Source of the DNA: DATLTV01 sp035533375
GTDB lineage: Bacteria > Patescibacteriota > Minisyncoccia > UBA6257 > 2-01-FULL-56-20
Reading direction: 5' to 3'
NCBI GenBank assembly: GCA_035533375.1
Contig: DATLTV010000077.1
Location: 1-14,776 of the forward strand
Length of the DNA: 14,776 nucleotides
Both the position numbers and the translations under genes were made by a program. The notes beneath the pieces are model-generated. The model was not told the DNA's origin. It worked only from the letters and a program-made list of their open reading frames with translations, and searched no databases. Numbering within the stretch: the first letter of the stretch is position 1; each line of letters begins with the position of its first letter. Positions 1 through 5,698 of the stretch are shown one piece after another.

Positions 1-633
1 CTCGATCTTCTTGTGATCGCCCGAAAGAAGCACTTCGGGCACCTTCCATGCTTTGCTCTTTTTCGGCTTGAACGCTTCCGGTCTCGTGTAGGTTGGAAAT
101 GATCCGTTTATTTCTTCGAGCGATTCGGCTTTGCCCAAAAATCCCGGAATAAAGCGGCAGACGGATTCCATGAGGACGAGCGCCGGCAGTTCGCCGCCCG
201 AAAGCACGTAATCCCCTATCGAAATTTCTTCGTCGACAACGTGTTCCGCCACGCGTTCGTCCACGCCTTCGTAACGGCCGCAGATCAAAATGAGACGGTC
301 GTATTTCGCGAGCCGCTTCGCTTCTTTTGCATCAAGCCGCTTGCCGCGCAAAGAGAATAGAATCACCCGTGTTTTTGAGCGGCTTACGAGCTTACGATCT
401 TTCGAGCTTACGAGCTCATTCACTGCCTTGTAAATCGGCTCGACTTTCAACACCATCCCCGGGCCGCCGCCGAACGGGCGATCGTCCACTTTTCGATGCC
501 GATCGATCGAATAATCGCGCAGATCGTGCGCCTTGATCGAAATCAATTTTTTTTCTTGCGCGCGCTTCAAAAAAGACTCCTTTAAATAGGAACTAAAGAT
601 GTTCGGAAAGATGGTGATGATGTCGAAGCGCAT
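1..633 (-). CDS. trmD: tRNA (guanine-N1-)-methyltransferase, C-terminus beyond window
   Basis: TrmD transfers a methyl group from S-adenosylmethionine to the N1 of G37 in tRNAs and so protects the reading frame. The 211 visible residues run from an ATG at 633 off the left edge; roughly 20-40 residues should be missing. Seen directly: the N-terminal strand MRFDIITIFP, the DRHRKVDDRPFGGGPGM motif (about 44-60), LICGRYEGVDERV (115-127) and ISIGDYVLSGGELP (137-150) of the trefoil knot, RFIPG (160-164) and YTRPE (182-186). R160 matches catalytic Arg154 of the E. coli enzyme. The loop carrying Asp169 is about five residues shorter here, and the best-aligned residue is E174. Residues 72-85 are encoded by an octamer repeat array. 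No Shine-Dalgarno sequence precedes the start. It lies 41 bp behind the ATPase gene on the same strand. The identification is certain. Confidence 0.97.
   Translation of the reverse strand, partial: MRFDIITIFPNIFSSYLKESFLKRAQEKKLISIKAHDLRDYSIDRHRKVDDRPFGGGPGMVLKVEPIYKAVNELVSSKDRKLVSRSKTRVILFSLRGKRLDAKEAKRLAKYDRLILICGRYEGVDERVAEHVVDEEISIGDYVLSGGELPALVLMESVCRFIPGFLGKAESLEEINGSFPTYTRPEAFKPKKSKAWKVPEVLLSGDHKKIE
380..419. repeat. Five-unit octamer array inside trmD
   Basis: Five consecutive 8-bp units (CGGCTTAC, GAGCTTAC, GATCTTTC, GAGCTTAC, GAGCTCAT) lie in the trmD frame. They encode residues 72-85, which include the echoing pairs KLVS and ELVS. Compared with E. coli TrmD the segment between the GGGPGM motif and the next strand is about six residues longer. 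No inverted partner array is visible nearby. Confidence 0.75.
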
Positions 634-644
634 TACGATTTTCT

Positions 645-668
645 GGATCCTGGCTCTCGTTGTGACGA
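645..668. repeat. Degenerate copy of the GGATCC-hairpin-GGACGA repeat
   Basis: This 24-base segment begins GGATCC and ends GACGA. It matches the copy at 5433-5456 at 19 of 24 positions by eye. The stem TCCTGGC/GTTGTGA still pairs at six of seven positions if G-U wobbles are allowed. It sits between the stop of the ATPase gene and the start of trmD. It could be a decayed repeat or a weak RNA hairpin. Confidence 0.5.
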
Positions 669-674
669 AGGATA

Positions 675-2741
675 TTATGCGTTTCCGTCAGTTTCTTCCG
701 GGCCTTTCTTTTTTAGCGACTCGCTGATCGCTTTTCGGAGGCCGTCGATGTCGATCGTCGGTTTCGCGTGGGGCTGCGGCTGCACGGGGCGGGGTGGCTG
801 CGGCGGCGCTTTCCTCAATTCGTTCAAATGCAGCGGTTCGCGCTGCGGGGTGCGCTGGATCTGTTCGCGTTGCGGCGCACGAAAAATTTCAGGAGGGCGG
901 GGCGCTTCACGTCGGGCAACGGGAGCGGGATTCGGCGCCGCTGACGGGCGGATCGGTTCGGGAGATCGCGGAGCGGCCGGCGGAACTGTTTGCTCCCTGC
1001 TGTTTGCCGCTTGTGATTTATTGTCCGCCGTCGGCGTCTCACCATTCGCGATTGTCGGAGCTTTCGGAAGCGGTACCCAGCCGGAATGGTCTTCCTCGGG
1101 AATACGCGGGGCGCGATTGCCGGAACGCGCAACGCCGCTCCCGTTTTCGAAACCGATATTCGGCGGAACCGGTGCGTGCTCGCGGCGATCGGGTGCATGG
1201 CGGCGTTCGGGAAGCCGATCGGCCTGCGGCGATCGTTCTTCCCGGCCGTACGCGGCATGTTCCGCCGGGAGAGGCGCATCGAATCTCGGCGTTTGCGCAC
1301 GCGGCGCCGGATTTCCGCTTCTTTCACGGGGAGGCTGCGGGTTCATCGGGCGGCGTTCGGGTGCCGGAGCGCGGAGCACGTCGCTCGGCGAACGTTCGTT
1401 CCGGCGCGCGGTCATCCGCTCCTGCATCGCCGCGTCGTTCTGGCCAAGCCATTCGCTCGAAATTTTCTCGTCCACGATCTTTCGAGGCGTGCCGTAGCGA
1501 TGGCGCGAATTTTCAATGATGATATCCCGATGGGAAATAAGCGGCGGTTTCTGCGGCGGCAACGTTTCCGCCGAAAACGGGCGGGAGGAAACGCCGTCGA
1601 TCATGAGCTTCGCGTAAATATTATACTTTGCGAGGTTCACGAGATCATTCTGCAGAAATTCCGGCATATATTCCTTTTCCAGGAATTCGGCATCCGCCGC
1701 GCCCACGCGGAATGTCATGATCGTGCCGACGTTCCCGAACACCGCGTCGCGCATTTTCGTGTTATTGTCCGCCGAGATGAGCTGGCTGATATATTGATGC
1801 GCAAGCACGATGCTCAGGCGATATTTTCTTGCCTCGGAAAGAATGCTTGCGAAGGAATCGGTCGCGAAGTTCTGGAACTCGTCAACGTAAAGGAAAAAGT
1901 CGCGGCGTTTCGATTCTTCGATATCGCCGCGGGACATGGTCGCGAGCTGCAGCCGCGTGATGATCATGGCGCCCAAAAGCGCCGAGTTGTCCTCCCCTAT
2001 TTTTCCCTTGGAAAGATTCGCTATGAATATCTTGCTCGTATCCATGAGATCGCGCATATTGATCGTCGAATGCGCCTGTCCCAGAATATTCCGCACGAGC
2101 GGATTCGAGACGAATTGGCCCACTTTATTTTGGATGGCGGCCAGGGCTTCCGTCTCGAACTTCTGGCTGTATTTCGAGAATTCGTTCACCCAGAATCCCT
2201 TGATGACCGGGTCCTGCAGATTTTCCACGATCTTTTTCCGGTAATTCGGCTCCGAGAACATGCGCAGGATGCCGAGAAGGGTCGCGCCCGGAAATTCGAG
2301 AAGCGAAAGCAGGGTGTTGTTCAGAATGTATTGCATGCGCGCGGACCAGGCGTCGGCCCAGATCTTCTTGAAGACGCCCATGAGCCCGGAAGCCACGAGG
2401 TGGCGGTATTCGGTGCCAACTTGCTCCATCGGGTTGAACGCGATCGGATATTCCATGTCCGACGGATCGAAGTAAATCACGTCATCGAGCCGCTCTTCGG
2501 GAATGAAATCCAGGAGTTTTTCCGCGAGTTCGCCGTGCGGGTCGATGACCGCGACGCCTTTGCCCGACTGAATGTCCGCGATCGCCATGTTCTCGAGAAG
2601 CGTGGATTTTCCCACGCCGGTCTTTCCGATCACGTAGACGTGCCGACGGCGGTCGTCGAGCTTGATGCCGAACTTCACTTTCTTGTTCCTGAAGTTCGCG
2701 AAGCCGAGCGGAGTGATGCTGTTGTCGTTTGAAGGAGGCAT
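675..2741 (-). CDS. VirD4/TraM-type DNA-transfer ATPase with long disordered tail
   Basis: The 688-residue protein is an additional-strand RecA-like motor of the VirD4/TraG/HerA superfamily, the kind that couples substrate to a type IV secretion or DNA-transfer channel. Seen directly: Walker A GKTGVGKST (39-47), the VAVIDPHGE strand (63-71), Walker B FLYVDEF with D287-E288, and an HQY sensor-like motif (315-317). The motor ends near residue 430. The last about 240 residues are Pro/Arg/Ala-rich and probably disordered, with a short charged helix at the C-terminus (IDIDGLRKAISESLKKK). No transmembrane segment is seen, unlike classical VirD4, so membrane attachment probably comes from the protein encoded 24 bp upstream, with which it must form an operon. 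There is no clear Shine-Dalgarno sequence. Function in conjugation, DNA uptake or pilus work cannot be told apart from the sequence. Confidence 0.85.
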   Translation of the reverse strand: MPPSNDNSITPLGFANFRNKKVKFGIKLDDRRRHVYVIGKTGVGKSTLLENMAIADIQSGKGVAVIDPHGELAEKLLDFIPEERLDDVIYFDPSDMEYPIAFNPMEQVGTEYRHLVASGLMGVFKKIWADAWSARMQYILNNTLLSLLEFPGATLLGILRMFSEPNYRKKIVENLQDPVIKGFWVNEFSKYSQKFETEALAAIQNKVGQFVSNPLVRNILGQAHSTINMRDLMDTSKIFIANLSKGKIGEDNSALLGAMIITRLQLATMSRGDIEESKRRDFFLYVDEFQNFATDSFASILSEARKYRLSIVLAHQYISQLISADNNTKMRDAVFGNVGTIMTFRVGAADAEFLEKEYMPEFLQNDLVNLAKYNIYAKLMIDGVSSRPFSAETLPPQKPPLISHRDIIIENSRHRYGTPRKIVDEKISSEWLGQNDAAMQERMTARRNERSPSDVLRAPAPERRPMNPQPPRERSGNPAPRAQTPRFDAPLPAEHAAYGREERSPQADRLPERRHAPDRREHAPVPPNIGFENGSGVARSGNRAPRIPEEDHSGWVPLPKAPTIANGETPTADNKSQAANSREQTVPPAAPRSPEPIRPSAAPNPAPVARREAPRPPEIFRAPQREQIQRTPQREPLHLNELRKAPPQPPRPVQPQPHAKPTIDIDGLRKAISESLKKKGPEETDGNA

Positions 2742-2765
2742 AAAAGAAAATAATTGATGTGTCGG

Positions 2766-4058
2766 CTATTCCACCGTCGGCAGTCTTGCCGGCGGACCGC
2801 CTTTGCGCGATTCGACTTTTTCGAGATACGTGGATTCGACGCCGAGTATCGGGAAGTGGTAAATCGTCGCGAGCTCTTCGATGTTCAGAATCGGTTTATG
2901 ATGATTGAACCTCATATCGCGATAGCTTTCGTAGAGCATGCGCCGCCGCCAATTAAGCCGCGTCTGTTTGAAAAAACCGTGCACGGCCGCGGACATCGTG
3001 AACTTGTCCGGCCGGAACATATTGAGATTTTGCGTATTGAATTGCCTGAAATAACCTGTGATCGATGCGACATTGTCGCGAACGAAGGATTCCCGCTTGT
3101 CGATATAAATAAACCTGATCGTTGTTTCGAAACCAAGCTTCGCGATCTTTTCCTGTATACCTTCCGAAACCTCCTTCTGCATCGGCGTAAGCATGAGCAA
3201 CCGAAAATTGGGAGTGCTCTCTCTCTTCACCTCTTTCGCTTCCGTCGACGGATGTTCGAAGGGCGCCCGCATGATCTCTCCGAAACTCACCCCCATCCCC
3301 GCGAACCACGGCTCCCTTTTCTTTTTCTCGTCGACACCGAGCATCTTGTTCACGACCTCCTCGCCTGCCTGTTTCCATTCGTCGCCCGTGGGGCGGATGA
3401 GGATCTGAATCCAGATCTGTTCCTCGTCCTTGAGCTTCGAGATCGCCTCCATAAGCGGCGCGATCGAATCCACGCGATGTTCTTCGACCGATTCCTCGAA
3501 TGCTTCGTACCGGCGGATGGGATAGCAATCCGGCTTCTTCAGTATCTGCTCGTAGCCGTGGATCTGGAATTTTTCATTCGGCAATATCCGCGGCATCTGC
3601 TTCACGTAGTCCTCCGCTTCCGCAATCTCCGCTTCCGGATACTGCGCGTAAATCGCGGACTCCATGAGGTTGCGGTACTGTTTCGGCAGTCGCAGGTAAA
3701 AATGCGCTTCGCCGGCGGAACCCACTATTTCGAATGACATCCAGTATTCCATGAGGCCCTGGATATTTTTCTCGGACCAGCGCAAGCCGTACGAATACGG
3801 CGTGTGCGCGGCGGCGAAAATCTGCTCCATCGCCTTCGGCGTCTTCAGGATGTTCTTCGGCACCTTGATCTCGAGCACCACCCATTTGATCGAAACGATG
3901 AATTTATAGTGGACATAGAGCAGCCAGAAATCCCAGAAGATAAAAAAGGTGAGTAAAGGAAGCGCGAGCCACCAGACCGCGGCCCACACCGAAAGGATGC
4001 TTCCGATAACGCCGCTTACAACCGGCGGCACACCGGCCGGAAAGAAAAATTGAGCCAT
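2766..4058 (-). CDS. Membrane-anchored partner of the transfer ATPase (DUF8128-like, from memory)
   Basis: This 430-residue protein has a strongly hydrophobic N-terminus (about 12-50, enough for one long or two short membrane helices, Trp-rich). A large soluble domain follows, starting near VLEIKVPKN and carrying mixed alpha/beta sequence to the end. No catalytic motif is visible. It is the first gene before the VirD4-like ATPase, separated by 24 bp. That fixed pairing is, from memory, usual in Patescibacteria, where such proteins are annotated as conserved membrane proteins. The inferred role is a membrane platform for the ATPase, which itself lacks membrane helices. The ATG start at 4058 is supported by a TATAAT box only 8 bases upstream, which leaves almost no leader. 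The stop is TAG. The precise function is unknown, and the family name should be checked with a profile search. Confidence 0.75.
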   Translation of the reverse strand: MAQFFFPAGVPPVVSGVIGSILSVWAAVWWLALPLLTFFIFWDFWLLYVHYKFIVSIKWVVLEIKVPKNILKTPKAMEQIFAAAHTPYSYGLRWSEKNIQGLMEYWMSFEIVGSAGEAHFYLRLPKQYRNLMESAIYAQYPEAEIAEAEDYVKQMPRILPNEKFQIHGYEQILKKPDCYPIRRYEAFEESVEEHRVDSIAPLMEAISKLKDEEQIWIQILIRPTGDEWKQAGEEVVNKMLGVDEKKKREPWFAGMGVSFGEIMRAPFEHPSTEAKEVKRESTPNFRLLMLTPMQKEVSEGIQEKIAKLGFETTIRFIYIDKRESFVRDNVASITGYFRQFNTQNLNMFRPDKFTMSAAVHGFFKQTRLNWRRRMLYESYRDMRFNHHKPILNIEELATIYHFPILGVESTYLEKVESRKGGPPARLPTVE

Positions 4059-4066
4059 ATCACTAT

Positions 4067-4095
4067 ATTATACGATTTTTTAAAGGAACCCCCAA
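4067..4095 (-). promoter_or_regulatory. Promoter of the membrane protein/ATPase operon
   Basis: On the minus strand a perfect TATAAT (4072-4067) lies 8 bases before the ATG at 4058. A weak -35 candidate TTGGGG (4095-4090) is 17 bp upstream. Transcription would begin about 2-3 bases before the start codon, giving a nearly leaderless mRNA. The -10 is convincing; the -35 is not. Confidence 0.6.
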
Positions 4096-4097
4096 AA

Positions 4098-4220
4098 CGA
4101 GCTCTTTGGCTCGCTGGCTCTTTGGCTCTTTAGCCGGATATTTACGTGTAGGTTTACTAAAGAGCTAAACGCGAGAAATCTAATTGGGATGATTTCGAGC
4201 GCTAAAGAACTAACGAGCTG
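4098..4220. repeat. Octamer stutter array with inverted partner
   Basis: Four octamers based on GGCTCTTT (AGCTCTTT, GGCTCGCT, GGCTCTTT, GGCTCTTT) occupy 4100-4131. After a gap come complementary-type units based on AGCTAAAG (4156-4168 and 4199-4220), so CTCTTTAG faces CTAAAGAG. The element starts 3 bp behind the stop codon of the sigma-like gene and fills most of the space to the next promoter. Confidence 0.65.
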
Positions 4221-4223
4221 ATT

Positions 4224-5252
4224 TTACGATTCCCTCACCCGATACTTGCCGTCCGCCATGCGCTCAAAAAAAGTTTTGTTTTGCAGGTTAATGATGATCG
4301 TGTTCGGCTTGAAGAGGCGCTGCTTTTGCACGCGCTCCACGACGTCCTGGGTTTTCAAGGGTCCTTCGTGCTTCAACACTTTTTGTATGACTTCGCGCGC
4401 GATGCCCGGCTCATATCCTTGCTCGCGCAAGGCATACGTGCCACGGCCAACCAGAACGAAACGCTCGTCCTTGATGAGCTCGTTGTGGACCGTGGGAGCA
4501 AGCGCCGTCTGCGCCGTGAGTTTTGCGGCGTTGATGGCATCCGCAATCGCAGAGAAATGCAACGGCTCGCCGGTCTTTTTCATCACAAGATATGCGCGAT
4601 CGCGAGTCGTTTGCGGCCGGATCTCCGGCCATTCGCGAAGGCCGATATCGCCGTAGGTGTTCGAATGGAATTTCCTCGAAATGCCGAGCGAATATTGCGC
4701 GCGCGTTTCCTCCATATGTTTCTTTTTCACGAACTCCTTGAAATGCGCCTGATAGCCGCGCGCAAGAACGTTTTCCTTCTGGCCGCCGAGGAACTCCGCC
4801 CAGGAATCGGTGAATGCCTCCGTGGCACGGAGATCGTTTTTCGAAAAATAATAGAACGCCCAATGGTCCTCGTCCTCAGGATGTTCGTGGAATTCGTTCG
4901 TGGCCTCGAGAAGCAGTGCCAGGTGGTTTTCGGTGATCCCTTTGGCTGCGCGGGAAAGTTTGTCGAGCAGGACATCGCGCTTCATGACGCCGCCGGCATC
5001 CTGGAGGATCTTTGCCGCGGTCTCGAGGATCTGCGTGCACTGAGGGTTCTTTTCGATGGCGGTTTTGAGCACCTCGAGCGCGGAACGCTCGATCTGACGG
5101 ATACGTTCCCGGGTCACTTGCATACGATCTCCGATTGCGGCCAAGGTTTCCATTTCGCCTTTTCCCGAAAGGCCAAAACGCCCCTCAATCACCTCTTTTT
5201 GGCGATCGGTAAGGCCGGAAAGCAATGATTCAAATGTTTTACCTGCGGTCAT
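4224..5252 (-). CDS. Sigma-region-4 / HARE-HTH transcription regulator
   Basis: The 342-residue protein opens with a sigma70 region 4 helix-turn-helix (about 12-65). Its TRERIRQIERSAL recognition helix (47-59) closely resembles the -35-binding helix of RpoD, but regions 1-3 are absent. A middle helical part of unknown fold follows (about 70-210). Then come a HARE-type winged helix (about 215-277, related to the delta subunit of RNA polymerase) and a second small winged-helix-like segment (282-342). It therefore probably binds DNA and contacts RNA polymerase rather than acting as a full sigma factor. The frame stays open to 5471, but the start is placed at ATG 5252 because a consensus promoter lies inside the upstream extension, whose translation is low-complexity and repeat-derived. 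It is the first gene of the minus-strand run and may regulate the transfer genes behind it. Confidence 0.85.
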   Translation of the reverse strand: MTAGKTFESLLSGLTDRQKEVIEGRFGLSGKGEMETLAAIGDRMQVTRERIRQIERSALEVLKTAIEKNPQCTQILETAAKILQDAGGVMKRDVLLDKLSRAAKGITENHLALLLEATNEFHEHPEDEDHWAFYYFSKNDLRATEAFTDSWAEFLGGQKENVLARGYQAHFKEFVKKKHMEETRAQYSLGISRKFHSNTYGDIGLREWPEIRPQTTRDRAYLVMKKTGEPLHFSAIADAINAAKLTAQTALAPTVHNELIKDERFVLVGRGTYALREQGYEPGIAREVIQKVLKHEGPLKTQDVVERVQKQRLFKPNTIIINLQNKTFFERMADGKYRVRES

Positions 5253-5273
5253 GGTTAAAATTTGATTAAGGAT

Positions 5274-5302
5274 ATTGTAGCGCATCCTGGAATAGGAGTC
5301 AA
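5274..5302 (-). promoter_or_regulatory. Sigma70-type promoter of the sigma-like gene
   Basis: Minus strand: TTGACT (5302-5297), 17-bp spacer, TACAAT (5279-5274). Both boxes match the consensus at five of six positions. The predicted transcript starts near 5267, about 15 bases before the ATG and without a Shine-Dalgarno sequence. This also argues against the longer open frame. Confidence 0.8.
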
Positions 5303-5432
5303 GGGCTCCGGTTTTCCGTTCCCGAGAGACGGCGTCGTTCCTGCCGGAACGTGCCTCACGCTCGGCGCTCTTCACGCCTGCGCGACTCCCTCGAGCGGGG
5401 AGAATCTTCGCTGAAGGAGGACGATTTTTTCC

Positions 5433-5456
5433 GGATCCCGGCTTTCGCCGGGACGA
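5433..5456. repeat. GGATCC-hairpin-GGACGA repeat, intact copy
   Basis: The segment starts GGATCC and ends GGACGA. Inside, TCCCGGC (5436-5442) pairs perfectly with GCCGGGA (5447-5453) across a TTTC loop. Copies at 11891-11914 and 11943-11968 have the same frame with different but compensating stem bases. Confidence 0.75.
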
Positions 5457-5494
5457 TTTTATCGCAACCAACTCGCTTGATTGCGATAAAATCG
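5454..5494. terminator. 14-bp perfect hairpin followed by T-rich tract
   Basis: CGATTTTATCGCAA (5454-5467) is the exact reverse complement of TTGCGATAAAATCG (5481-5494), with a 13-base loop. TTTTATCTTTT follows, so it has the form of a plus-strand intrinsic terminator. No plus-strand gene precedes it in the window, so it may instead insulate the divergent genes or be a repeat remnant. Confidence 0.55.
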
Positions 5495-5497
5495 TTT

Positions 5498-5540
5498 TAT
5501 CTTTTATTTATCTTTTATTTATCTTTTATTTATCTTTATT
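5498..5540. repeat. 11-bp tandem repeat (TATCTTTTATT)
   Basis: Three exact copies of TATCTTTTATT (5498-5530) are followed by a fourth copy lacking one T (5531-5540). The tract is AT-rich, lies directly behind the 14-bp hairpin, and may vary in copy number by slippage. Confidence 0.85.
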
Positions 5541-5582
5541 TTATGGTCCGTTGCTAGTATGAAATAAGATCTTTCGTTTGGA

Positions 5583-5611
5583 TTGACAGAGACCGCGCCG
5601 TGGAACATTCT
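5583..5611 (+). promoter_or_regulatory. Possible promoter of the histidine kinase
   Basis: A perfect TTGACA (5583-5588) is followed after 17 bp by CATTCT (5606-5611), which matches the -10 consensus at only three positions. The leader would be about 80 bases. An extended -10-like TGCTAGTAT at 5552-5560 is an alternative. Confidence 0.3.
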
Positions 5612-5698
5612 GGGAAAATAGTACGCGAAGACCGCCGCGGACTCGTTGTTGCGTGTCTCATGGAACGGTTCGCCCGCGCGAGCGGCAAATAAAAAAAC

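Larger units (their letters stand above)
5303..5698. other. 396-bp divergent intergenic region rich in hairpins
   Basis: No convincing gene is present between the sigma-like gene promoter and the histidine kinase. The stretch holds small GC-rich palindromes (for example CGTTCC/GGAACG near 5336-5351), a duplicated GGACGATTTT (5419-5428 and 5451-5460), one copy of the GGATCC hairpin repeat, a 14-bp-stem hairpin, an AT-rich 11-bp tandem repeat and a possible plus-strand promoter. The last 85 bases before the kinase start show nothing I can name. Confidence 0.6.

Noticed and set aside
377..419. Repeat array in trmD and similar arrays elsewhere as CRISPR repeats
   Set aside because: Units are 7-8 bp without unique spacers and with sequence drift between copies, unlike the 23-40 bp identical repeats of CRISPR arrays.
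1086..2732. Long plus-strand open frame of 548 codons opposite the transfer ATPase
   Set aside because: It mirrors the ATPase gene, has no domain-like sequence and is rich in His/Arg as expected for an antisense shadow in GC-rich coding DNA.
5253..5471. N-terminal extension of the sigma-like protein to a start at 5471
   Set aside because: The extension is Arg/Ser-rich repeat-derived sequence, and a near-consensus promoter for the gene lies inside it, so translation should start at 5252.
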